The translations under genes were made by a program, and so were the position numbers. The notes under the pieces were generated by a model. The model did not search any database, had not been told where the DNA came from, and saw nothing but the letters and a program-made list of their open reading frames with translations. A DNA stretch of 64,000 nt, taken from positions 206,069-270,068 of the forward strand of contig NW_011887306.1 of the NCBI RefSeq assembly GCF_000151315.2, read 5' to 3'. Below are positions 1 through 9,955 of this stretch, in pieces (the stretch's first letter is position 1; every line of letters starts with the position of its first letter). Source of the DNA: Capsaspora owczarzaki ATCC 30864 (Eukaryota > Opisthokonta > Filasterea).

Positions 1-237
1 GTTTTTTTCGCTTTTTTTGTTGTTGTTGTTGTTGTTGTTTTGATTGATTGATTCTGAAGATTATTTTTATTTATATTTTTTTTTCTATGGTTTTCGATTG
101 GATTTTTTAAATTTTGGCGGTTTTTTTGATTCTTTTTTTGATTCTTTTTTTTTTTTTTCTTACTCATTCAAAACTCAACTCCAATCAAAAAGCTCCAACG
201 ATTTCAAAGCGTGAGTGTGGTGATGTTGCTTGTTTAC
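1..237 (-). other. Intron of the cytochrome b561-like gene, running off the left edge
   Basis: Read on the minus strand, this stretch starts with a GTAAAC donor directly after the exon at 238-484 and becomes very A-rich. On the plus strand it shows long T runs and a GTT repeat. I see no acceptor followed by coding sequence, so the next exon lies outside the window. Confidence 0.5.
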
Positions 238-484
238 CTTCGGGCATGAAGAAGCAGAAGGCGAGGACCATGCAGAGCGGGTGTGTGTTGAGGAAGAGCG
301 GGTTGTCGTGGTCCATGGAAACTCCGCCGTCGCCCTGGCCGCCAGTGAAGGGGCTCACGACGTACACGTACGACACAATCATGGCAAGCATGACGTGCGT
401 GCTGATCAGGCCAAATGCAAGCGCGAGCACGGCCGCAGCACCGCTCAGCCACGACGCCGCAGGGCGCACGATGGATTCGTACAT
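238..484 (-). CDS. Cytochrome b561-like membrane protein, first exon only (partial)
   Basis: The ATG at 484 opens an 82-codon exon ending at a GTAAAC donor (237-236), with the rest beyond the left edge. The exon holds one clear hydrophobic helix (about residues 14-45), a short loop, and a second helix beginning with THPLCMVLAFCFF. A His-Pro at the start of a helix followed by a small hydrophobic stretch and MPEG is the pattern of the first heme-binding segment in cytochrome b561 domains, which move electrons from ascorbate across membranes. That assignment rests on this one motif and the membrane topology. The gene diverges from the GH5 gene at 792, sharing about 300 bases of T-rich spacer. 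Only a fifth to a third of the usual protein is visible, so another small multi-pass family is possible. Confidence 0.5.
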
Positions 485-791
485 TATTCAAAAAAAAAAA
501 AAAAAAGCGAGACTGAACCATCAGTCTGAATCAGTCAATCCATCATCCTCAGCCAAGTCAATCCATCATCAATGTCAGACAGTCATTTCACAAGAGCATC
601 ACAAAATGAACAACTGGTCCAAAAGCAGAGAGTAAAAGGAGGAAAACACCAGGCGCTTTGAGAGCATTGATCAATCTCTATGAAAAATGCATTGTGGTTT
701 CCCATTTCATGCATTCAATCCGCACTCCATTCTCAATCCATGGACTTCACTTGATTCATTCATTCATTCATTCTTTTTTTTTCTTTTTATC
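485..791. other. Divergent intergenic region (cytochrome b561-like / GH5)
   Basis: About 300 bases lie between two divergent start codons. There is a 16-base A run at 489-505 and a T run just before the GH5 start. An in-frame upstream ATG at 687 could add 35 residues to the GH5 protein. I prefer the ATG at 792, because the added stretch is T-run-encoded and would bury the signal peptide. No defined promoter motif was recognised. Confidence 0.4.
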
Positions 792-3019
792 ATGCGCGCG
801 TCGGTCGTCGTTATCGTCGCGGCAGTCGCAGTGCTCAGCGTTGCTGCCGCTGCGCCGCTCCGTCTCCACCTCAACGCAAACAGCCGCCTCGCCGACTCGG
901 ATGGCCGCGAGCGCTACTTCCACGGTCTCAACGTCGTCTTCAAGGTGAGCATTCAGAGCAGTGGCTCTCTTTACGTTCAGGGGTGGGAAACCGCCCGTCG
1001 GCTCATCAGATGGCTTGACATCGGCCATTTCTCGTCTCACTGCAATGCCCCTCTCGCATCACAGGGTCCGCCGTACATCCCAATCATCGACTCGTTCGAT
1101 CCGTACTTGAGCTTCTCGCAGCAGGACGTCGATGCGCTCACCAGCTTTGGTCTCAACGCCATTCGGTAAACAGCCGCCCTTGTTTGTTGTTGTTGTTGCT
1201 GATTGTGCAAGCCATATGCCAGCCACGGGGTATCCTCCCCCATCATCATGCCCAAATTGTGGCGCATGGCTAAACGAAGGAAATGCTGGACCCTGTGATG
1301 GCGCTCTTCATCGTGGAGGATGCGCTCGTCGTCGTGGTTGGGAAGAAAACCACGCGGAAACAGCAATTGTGCACGAGATTGCACAAGGGGTTTGGCTCGT
1401 TGGTCAGCTTTCGAACATGGAAAACAGCCCACAGGGCTACGAGCACAGAAACAAGAAAGCGCGGCGGTGGTTGAGGGGAAACAGGGAAAAGTGGTGTCGA
1501 GGGAAAAACCAATTCCAAAGCGTCTGAGCAAGCAGGAACGCAGTTTTCCCCCCCCCCTTTTTTTTTTCTTCCTGCAAATCTGATACTCATCGTTGTGAAT
1601 CATCAATATGTCTGTGTGTCGCAGCCTTGGCGTCATGTGGCCGGGCGTCATGCCGCAGGACGGCGTCTTTAACGAAACCTACCTCGATCAGATGCAGCGC
1701 ATCCTCGATATGGCTGCTGCCAGCAACATGTATGCTCTTGTTGAAGTGCACCAAGGTACGTAGGGATGATTATGGCTGTACTTTGGCAGCCAGACTGTTT
1801 GTTGGTCATTCCATTCCATTGCATTCTGCTAACGCTTTGTCGTCTCTTTTGCTTTTTCTTCTTCTATTCCCACACCCCCCCCCACCTTCTTCCCTTCCCC
1901 CCCCCCTCTCCCATCCTAGACTGCTTCTCGGAAAAGCTCTGCGGTGAGGGCGCGCCGTGGTGGGCCGTGCAGGTCGATCCCCTGACTCCTGCCTTCCCGC
2001 TGCCGTTTGCCGAGCCGTACGCCATCGACCCCACGACGGGCCTGCCCTCGCCTGCGGACTGCGCCAAACTGAGCTGGTCCGACTACCAGTTCTCGGCGGC
2101 GAGCGCGGATGCCTACCAAAACCTGTACAATGTTGGCAGCCACGCCAACTACGGCTTTAGCACCCACTGGAATCGTGTCGTGCAGCGCTTCAAAAACCAG
2201 ACCAACCTGCTTGGCTACGAACTGCTGAACGAGCCGTTTGCTGGAAACCTCTACAAGGATCCTGAGCTGATGGTGCCCGGCGTGGCCGATCGTCGCAACC
2301 TGCAGCCCTTCTACGACAACCTCAACTCTGTCATCCGCGCCCAAGACCCCGACTGCCTCATTTGGTTTGAGTCGACCACGTGGGACGACTTTGTGCCGAT
2401 GGGCTTTGAGCACGCGCCCGGCGGCGCCGCGTTTGCCAACCGCTCGGTCGTGAGCTTCCACTACTACTACCCGCCCAACGTGTCCCCGGCAGAGCAGTTC
2501 TTCTCTCGCGCAACCGACGCACGCCACCTGGGCACGGGCATGGCCCTCACCGAGTTTAACATTGACCCCTCCGCTTCGACCGACGCCAGCACCAAGATGA
2601 CCACCACCATGGATGTGGCCGACCAATACTTTTCCAGCTGGATTGGCTGGGAGTACAAGCAGTACATTCCCATGACTGGCTACGGCAACTCGATCTGGTT
2701 TGCGAACGGCACCTACAACTGGCCGCTGATCAAGGTCTTGGCGCGCTCCTACCCGCACGCTGTCGCCGGAACCACCACGAGCTTCCACTTTGCTGCCGCC
2801 ACGGCCGTCTTTGTTCTCGAGTACACGGTCGACACCACCTGCACGCTCCCCACCGACATTTTCGTGGCCGAGAGCGTCCACTATGTCAACGGCTACACTG
2901 TGGACATTACTCCCGCAAACGTTGTCAAGATGACGAGCTCCACCAACCACATCTTCCTGTCGCCCGTCTCGTCTTCCAGCAACGGCAAGTTTGTGACGGT
3001 GGTCGTTCGTCCCAAGTAA
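792..3019 (+). CDS. Secreted glycoside hydrolase family 5, endoglycoceramidase-like
   Basis: Four exons (792-944, 1065-1165, 1625-1755, 1920-3019) join in frame to 494 residues. Residues 1-21 form a signal peptide (MRASVV start, Ala/Val core). The mature protein has the family-5 barrel landmarks in order: YFHGLN, a GPPYIP strand, the NAIRLGVMWPGV strand, EVHQDCFSEKLCGEG, the acid/base motif LLNEPF (Glu about 233) and the nucleophile motif LTEFN (Glu about 340). A C-terminal beta-rich domain of about 80 residues follows. HQD followed by SEKxCGEG is the signature of endoglycoceramidases, which release the oligosaccharide from glycosphingolipids, so the substrate is probably a glycolipid. That is inferred from family likeness. 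The protein should be secreted or lysosomal. No membrane anchor is visible. The third intron holds long C and T runs. Confidence 0.85.
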
Positions 3020-3419
3020 AACGTCAGGCAGGCGGTGTTGGAGCAACAACAACAACAAAAGGATGATGTTTGTTGTTTCATGATGATTTTATGTTGATGT
3101 TGATAATCAAAAAACAAAGAGAGAGAGAAAGAAAAGTGCCGCGCACCTTTCTTTTTCATCAAAGCAAAAACTGGGTTTTTGAGTCGTTTGCTGTTGTTTT
3201 AGATTGATGGAGTACGGAAAGCATCTGAGACTGACAGAATGAGTGAGGATTCTGTCGAGCAGGCTTGAATCACTGCACTGTGCGTTCAGCCCGCCCGCAT
3301 TTCGAATGGTTTCGCTCGCAAATTCAAATGATTGAGTTTGTACCAACACGGAATAAGCGACTCAGAACGAGTCTTTGCACAAAGTTTAGTCCTTATTTGT
3401 TCCAAACCGTTCAAAGACA
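3020..3419. other. Intergenic spacer between GH5 and PEF genes
   Basis: About 400 bases with CAA repeats directly after the GH5 stop, a purine-rich GAGA stretch, and no open frame that resembles a protein. It must hold the GH5 3' UTR and the promoter of the next gene. No defined motif was recognised. Confidence 0.4.
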
Positions 3420-5476
3420 ATGGCTTATGTACGATCGCCCATTCCTTGCCTTCGCTTTCTCTCCCCGCACCCCCTCTCTTTCTCTCTCGCACTCTGCAAA
3501 AGCAGCTAGATCGCATGACAAGCAGAGGGACCTCCCCGACTACCAACCCCCCGTCTCCCATTTCAAAATCGCACAACCGTTTTTTGCTCACTGTTTGCTG
3601 CCCCTCGCTGCAGTTCCCTCCTCAAGGCGGCTACCCCGGCGCTCCCGGCGGCTACGGCGCTCCTTCTGCTGGCTACGGCGCACCTGGTAACACAAAAACG
3701 CACTCCGCCTCACTCACTCTCCCACACTGAGGCATCCATCAATCTACCAATCTGCATTGCTCTTCGCTCAAATTTGCCAATCGGTCGGTCCATTCATCCA
3801 CTCCCCGACTGTGGCGTCTTCGTCATCACGCTCTCCCACCACCACGCAACTTGCTGGTTTGTGAACGCCTCAGAGTTGCACTGCCCTCGTTCGTTCGTTC
3901 GTTCGTTGGCGCTTCAGTGTTGGTGAACGAGAAGGAAAGACACAATTTTGTTGATTGTTGGTTCAAATATGGAAGCAAGCATTTGGTACTCTGAGCATTC
4001 TTTGTTAGTGAACTCTTTCGTAGAGACCCCACTTTCCCCCGGTTTTCTTCTTATATTTATTGTGTCTACGTCACTGGTTCCAAATCTGGGTGGTCGGTCA
4101 GATCGCCAACCCACTTCCTTTCTTTTCATCCTCTCGCCCTTCCATGCGATTTTGCATACATTGTATATATATCGTTTTGACATTTGCAAGGCGTTTTGAG
4201 CAGAGACCGAACATTCAGAAAAGGACGAGCAAAAGTCCCAGTTTTTTACATTTTTTACAGTTCGAATTTTTCACTCCTTTTTCTTTTTTCTTTCTGTTTT
4301 CGATTTTCAATCCACTCATCGTGTTCTTTGAACCCCGTTTCTTCAATCATCCATACACACACACACAAACAACAAATGCAAGGCACTGGTTACGGTTACC
4401 CTCCGGCAGTCGACCCGCTGTTTGGCTACTTTTCGGCGGTCGCTGGTCGTGACGGCCAGATTTCTCCCGAGGAGCTCCAGCGATGCCTCCAGGGCGCTGG
4501 CTACGGCAACGGCTGGGAAACATTCAGGTAAGTTTGGGGAGGGGGGGGGGCAGTCAACCTATGTAGCTTCAAGGAGCTGCCTTGGAGCTGTTGGTGATAT
4601 CGACGTTACTCACATTCTTGTTCACATCCAAATTTCGATTTTGATTTTTTTTTTTTTTCAATTTGCGCACGTCTTGGTCTTTGTGTCGTCACGCTTCGGT
4701 TCGGTTGGCACTTTGACGTTACTCTGAAATCTTTGCAGCCTCGAGACTTGCCGCCTCATGATCGGAATGCTCGACCGCGACGGCAACTTCCAGGTCAGAA
4801 CAAACATACCAATTTTCACCACTCAAGAATCTTTGCCTCAACACGTCGCGCAGTCGTATGGTGACTCACTTTGAAGATTGCGCACTCCGTCTTGCTGCTT
4901 GCTTGCAGATGGGCTTTGAGGAATTCAAGGAGCTCTGGAACTCGCTCAACCAGTGGAAGCACACTTATTACACTGTTGATCGCGACCGCAGCGGCACTGT
5001 GAACGAGCAGGAGCTGCACCAGGCCATTCGCACTTACGGTATTGCCCCACTCCTGGTCTTGACTGGTGTTGCTGCTCCACCCACAACAACCAGCAACCAA
5101 TTCAAACTCACTTTCTGCCCCTCTCACTGCTCTGCACCAAAACTCCAATTTTTAGGCTACAACCTCAGCCCCGAGGCATTCCGCGTCGTCTTCAAGCGCT
5201 ATGCTCGCCGCGAACAGACCATCATCACCTTCGATGACTTTATTGCCGTCTCGGTTCGCCTGCGATGCCTGTCGGAGAACTTCCGCCGCCGTGACACTCA
5301 CCAGAACGGCACTGCCATGTTGTCCTATGACGAGGTGAGCGCGCAGCAAGCAATGAACGACGGATTGACGCTCTTGGGACGTTCGCCAGTAGTTTGTTTC
5401 TCACTTTTGCTTTGGGTTGGGTTTTTTGTATTTTGGCTTTGCCTTGCAGTTCATCCGTTTCTCGTTCGTCGTCTAA
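3420..5476 (+). CDS. Penta-EF-hand calcium-binding protein, sorcin/grancalcin-like
   Basis: Seven exons (3420-3428, 3614-3686, 4383-4527, 4739-4793, 4909-5038, 5156-5334, 5450-5476) close in frame to 205 residues. Exon 2 supplies the Gly/Pro/Tyr-rich N-terminus (GGYPGAPGGYGAP) typical of the sorcin, grancalcin and ALG-2 group. The EF-hand loops follow: AGRDGQISPEEL, DRDGNFQMGFEEF and DRDRSGTVNEQEL (a canonical DxDxSG loop), then REQTIITFDDFI, and a degenerate fifth hand ending FIRFSFVV for dimerisation. LETCRLMIGMLDRD and FRRRDTHQNG closely resemble sorcin and grancalcin. The likely role is calcium-dependent membrane or partner binding in the cytosol. Exon 1 carries only MAY. An in-frame ATG six bases before the exon 3 border (4377) could give a shorter form without the Gly-rich head. 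Confidence 0.88.
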
Positions 5477-5720
5477 GAGCACGTGCAGGCTAGTTTTTTG
5501 TCGCATGCAAGCTGAAATGAAATGTTTTGCGGGGGTTTTTTTGCTGGCGTGCATCATCTTCGCATGACTTTTGGATGTCACACAACACCAACAACAATTT
5601 TTGCACCAAAACTCGTGTATTCGCCCACATCTTTGTCCAACCGAACCTTGAAGTTGGGACTACTTTGTGAACGAGACTAGGATGCACGAAGCAGCAACAA
5701 TGGCAGCCGACACCCGTTTG

Positions 5721-8700
5721 TTAGTTTGCGATAGACGCATAGTCGCCATTCTCGGTCTGCGTGGAAGGCACAACCACGACCGTCGCGTAAGTGGTTGGAG
5801 CAGACGCGCTCGACACACGAACAGAAGACGCATCGGGCAGCGACGGATCGGCGTACTCGATACCACTGCTACCCGTGGCTTTCACTGTGCTGTATGCAGG
5901 CACAGATGCCTCGGCATACAGCAGTTCCGACGAACCCGTAGGAGCCTGGGGCTTTGAATCAACCTGCTCGTACAAGCCATTGTCGCCGCTGTTTGTGAGC
6001 AAAGCGTTGTACGTGAGATTCACCACGCCGACGTGATCCACCGACTGGCGAGCCCGATCGGAACCAGGTGTTGGCTTGCGTCCTTGACGGCGTCGAAGAA
6101 CCACAAACAGCGCAGCCAACAACAACAAAACCAGCAGGCCGCCAATGGCACCGAGAATGATGGGGAGGGGCGATGGGTCATCGCTGGTATTGTTCGGAGC
6201 GTTTGAGGCTGCAGAAGCAGCAGAGGTGTGCCAGGCGGACGACGCACTCGCAGCAGAAGCGATGGAGGCGAGTGTAACACATGAGCCGTTCAGCATGCCA
6301 TAACCTTCATAGCACTGAGCACACGTTGTGGAGGAGGTGCAGATCAGACACTTGGCTCCGCAACACGCACCAGACCCAGCGTCATAGCAGGTGGCACAGG
6401 ATGTATCACATGCTGCCGTACAAGGTATCAGTGAAATGAATGTCCCGGGAATTTGCAGTCACCTCAAACTCTCAAACTTACGGTACGGTTCGTCTGCGCT
6501 GCCGTATGTGCTGGGCGGAGCGACAGTGTTCTCACCAAAGCTAAAGTTGTTGGGGCTTAGAGACTCGTAATACAACGACAAATCGATGTCATTTGGTAAG
6601 CCCTGAAACAGTCCGGGCGGCAGAGTGGTAAAGGGATTGGTATCCAAACTCCTAAAAAAAAAAAACGAGTAACTTGACGTGAGAGAGGCGAATCAACCGA
6701 AAGGGCAATGCTGCGAGGTCTTGCGTACAAGATATTCAGCAAAGTTAGGCCTGAGAATGCAGCGGCGGGAATGCTGGTGAGCTGGTTGCGGGATAAAATC
6801 CTGACAGAGACAGTCACCAAAGCGTGAGCCATTTGTCTGTTGATTCTTCCTGTCTGTGAGTGCTTACAAGGAAAACAACGCAGTCAGGCCTGTGAATGCA
6901 GAGGCAGGAATGCTGGTGATCTGGTTGGCGCTTAGAGATCTATCGATAGTGCCGCCAGCAAGTGAGCCGTTTGTTGTGCGATTCGTCATGTCTTGGATTA
7001 CGTACAGGAAATTCAGTAAAGTTAGGTCCAACAATGCAGAGGTGGGAATGCTGGTGAGCTGGTTGCCTGCCAGACCCCTACAGAGAAAGTTGCCACCGAA
7101 TGAGTCATTTCTCTGCGATTCTTCATTTCTTTGCTTTGCTTACAATTCCATCAGGGCAGGCAGGCCTGCGAATGCGTTTGCAGAAATGTCGGTAAACTGG
7201 TTGTTGGATAGCTGCCTACAGACAGAGTCGAAATTGACTAAAGTGTGCTTCTCCATGGCCATTTCTTTATCGCTTACAAACTTGTCAGAGCAGTCAGGCC
7301 TGTGAATGCCCAGGCGGAAATGCTGGTGGCCTGGTTGTTGGACAGAGACCTATAGAGGGAGTCTCAACCGAGTAAGTGAGCCGTTTCTGCGTGATTCTAC
7401 ATGACCTTGCTTGCTTACAAGTAAGTCAGCGCAGTCAGGCCTGCAAAGGAAGAGGCTGGAAAGCTGGTGAACTGATTGCCAGATACGTCCCTACAGCGAG
7501 AGTTCCAGTTCCAAACGGGAGGGTGTTGGTCTGTTTGTTGTCTGTGATTCTTTCCGTGTGTGTGCTTGCTTACAAGTATTTCAGCGCAGTCAGGCCTGTG
7601 ACTGCATTTGCGGGAATGCTGGTGATGTTGTTGTTGGATAGAAACCTGCAGGTACAACTCGCAAACGAGTGAGCCATGTATGTGTGATGCGTCATGGCGT
7701 TTGCTCGCGTACAAGGTATTCAACGCCGCTAAGCCTGTGAATGCGTCTGCCAACAGGCTGGTAATTTGATTGTTGGATAGGTCTCTACGGATAGTTATCA
7801 ACGAGTGAGTCGTTCGAGTGCAATTCTTCTTCTTATCGTTGCGTTGCTCACATGAACCCAAGGGCAGACTGGTTTGTGAACGCATTCGCGAGATTGCTGC
7901 CAAGGCGGTTGCCCGATAGCCCTCTATAAATGGAGTCACCAACGAGTGAGCCGTTGATACAAGATTCGTCCTGTCTTTGCTTGCTTACAAGGACTTTAGC
8001 GCAGCAAGATCCGCGAATCCTGCCGCAGAAATGCTGGTGATCTGGTTGGATTGCAAATTTCTACAGACGGAGTCGCAAACGAGTGAGGCGTGTGTATGTG
8101 TGTGCTTCTTTGTGTCGTTGCTGGCTTACAAAGTTTGCAGCGCAGTCAGGCCTGTGAATGCGTCTGCGGGAATGCTTGCGAGCTGATTGCCGGATAGATT
8201 CCTACAAACGGAGTCGCAAACGAGTGAGGCGTGTGTATGTGTGTGCTTCTTTGTGTCGTTGCTGGCTTACAAGACTAGCAGCGCAGTCAAGCCTGCGAAT
8301 ACGTTTGCGGGAATGCCGGTGATGTTGTTGCCGGGTAGAAACCTACAGAGAATCATCACCGAATGAGAAATGTGTATGATTCTTCATGTCGTTGCTTGCT
8401 TACAGCATAGTCAACGCAGCCAGGCCTGCGAAAGCGTTTGCAGAAATGTCAGTGATCTGGTTGACGGTCAGATCCCTACAGGCAGAGTCGCAAAAGGGTG
8501 AGCCGTTTCTGTCTGGATTTTCAGGCCGTTGCTTGCTTACAGTTCAGTCAGCGCAGTCAAGTTTGCGAATGCAGAGGCGGGAATGCTGGTGATCTGGTTG
8601 ATGGACAGCGACCTATCGCGGGCATGCCAATTATTAACAGGGGGGAAAAAAATGCTTGGCGCATCAATGCCGACTCAACTTGACAAAAACACTCACAGGC

Positions 8701-8887
8701 TCGTTGTGGTGACTGGGATGCCGCTTGGAATGGTCGAGAGAGATTTGCTCATGCAAGCGACAATAGTTCCCGAGCAGTCGCACACGCCGCTGGTGCCACA
8801 GGCATCGACTGCTTGCGCCATCTGGCCGTGTTGTGTCACGCAGAACAGCAGGAGCAGCAGACCAAAGGCAAATCCTTTTGGTGGCAT
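5721..8887 (-). CDS. LRR-A: leucine-rich-repeat single-pass receptor with tyrosine-motif tail
   Basis: Seventeen exons give 686 residues: exon 1 at 8887-8697; fourteen 72-nt LRR exons between 8612 and 6729; a C-cap exon 6651-6482; and a last exon 6412-5721. Order in the protein: signal peptide (MPPKGFAFG, Leu-rich core, cut near AQA); LRR N-cap with C-x5-C-x-C-x6-C; fourteen 24-residue LRRs of the type LxxNQxTSIPxxAFxGLxxL; a cap with NPFTTLPPGLFQGLP; a Cys-rich furin-like module; a Ser/Ala stalk; one membrane span after LPIILG; and a basic stop-transfer. The cytoplasmic tail of about 120 residues has tyrosines in YNAL, YEQV, YAEA, YADP, YATV and YASI. The last pair, YATV-x12-YASI, is ITAM-like with Val in the first motif. 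It is the downstream member of a three-gene tandem. Ligand and partners are unknown. A surface recognition or adhesion role signalling through SH2 proteins is inference. Confidence 0.85.
6729..8612 (-). repeat. Array of fourteen 72-nt LRR exon cassettes (LRR-A)
   Basis: Cassettes lie at 6729-6800, 6869-6940, 7006-7077, 7144-7215, 7278-7349, 7419-7490, 7574-7645, 7713-7784, 7852-7923, 7989-8060, 8130-8201, 8271-8342, 8404-8475 and 8541-8612. Each is exactly 72 nt, starts with the last base of a Leu or Val codon and ends with its first two bases, so every border is phase 2. Introns are about 60 to 85 bases and resemble each other, mostly with GTAAGC donors. Bases 8065-8129 and 8206-8270 are nearly identical introns 141 bases apart. 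Confidence 0.85.
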
Positions 8888-9955
8888 CTTTCGTGGGCCA
8901 ATCAGAGACATTTGCAGTACAAAGTGAGACTCGCAGCAGCTCAACCATACTCGCCCGCACTCGCCCGCACTCGCCCCGCAGCAGCGACACAGTGCTGGAG
9001 TTGTGCGGAGAGCGATGACTCAGGCACAAGTGCTGGGTCGTTGTTTTTTTTGTTTTTGTGTTTTTTTTGTTCCTGCCCGCCTCGCCTCCTCTCCCACGCA
9101 CGCTTCCTGACCACTTCCGCTGCCTTCATTGAAAACATGCGCCTTCACGAGAGCCATAGAAGGGGCGGGGGAAAATGAGAGAAACGACGCATCAGCTCAA
9201 CCGACGTTGTTTGTTGCTGGCAGATCTGTCGAGGTGTTGGTTTGTGATCATTTGTTTTTGTTTTTGTGTTTTTTGTTTGTTGTTTTTTGTTGTTGTTTTG
9301 TTGTGCTTTTTTGGTTGTTTTGGGTTTTTTGTCTCAAACCCAGTCTCAGGACCGGGTGCTCAAGTCGCCGTTCACTTCGTCTGCTTGATTCAGTTGAACT
9401 GCTACGAGCAAGGCACGTCCGATAGTCAGTGCAGCGGGGTGGAGCGGGAGTAGAGGACACCGTACAGGTCGGTGAAAAGTAGTGCACGGACACAACCAGC
9501 ATTTTGATCTCGTTGCTGGGTTCGTTCCCATGAATGCTTGCTTCTGTGTTGTAGCTCCATTCTTCCAAAAGAAAGCGAGAAAGTCGACAGGGAAGCGAGG
9601 ATTGCTTGCTAGAGTTTGATGTTGCGCGTCGGCTTACCATTGACAAAACAAGAATGACAAAAGCAAAAGGAAGGCGTGAATCAAAGAAAAACAAAAAAAA
9701 AAAAAAAAAAAGAGTGACTCCATGCACCGATCCAATGGCGATTGTCGGCCGATTCTGTGATTGGGTCGTCCTTGCCGGACTCTGCTTTCGACTCTGTGCG
9801 CGAGCATCATGGTTGAGCCTGCATGTGAAGCTTGCGCATCGCGTCACGTCGCGTCGCTACAACCCCGCGCCACGCCCGACAAGAATGGTCATTTTGCACT
9901 TTTGCTTGTATTGAGGTTTTGTTGAAAGCCACGAAGCATGATCTCGTCCAACTGT
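8888..9955. other. Upstream flank of LRR-A, part of a triplicated segment
   Basis: No gene is visible. The stretch has repeated CACTCGCCCG units near 8950, GT/T-rich blocks at 9240-9340 and an A run at 9690-9711. Several blocks match the flanks upstream of LRR-B and LRR-C in the same order: a GTAGCTC...CTTCCAAAA block near 9553 (compare 15323 and 19826), a block around CACTTCGTCTGCTTGAT near 9372 (compare 19599), and a TTCGACTCTGTGCGCGAGCATCA block near 9787 (compare 15572 and 20088). It is probably the LRR-A promoter plus degraded duplicated DNA. Confidence 0.5.

Noticed and set aside
687-791. Upstream in-frame start for the GH5 gene
   Set aside because: It would place a T-run-encoded stretch before a clean signal peptide; the ATG at 792 gives a normal secreted protein.
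1916-3058. Minus-strand ORF of 380 codons opposite the GH5 gene
   Set aside because: It overlaps the catalytic exon of a clear GH5 enzyme and is rich in Val/Gly/Arg as expected from antisense.
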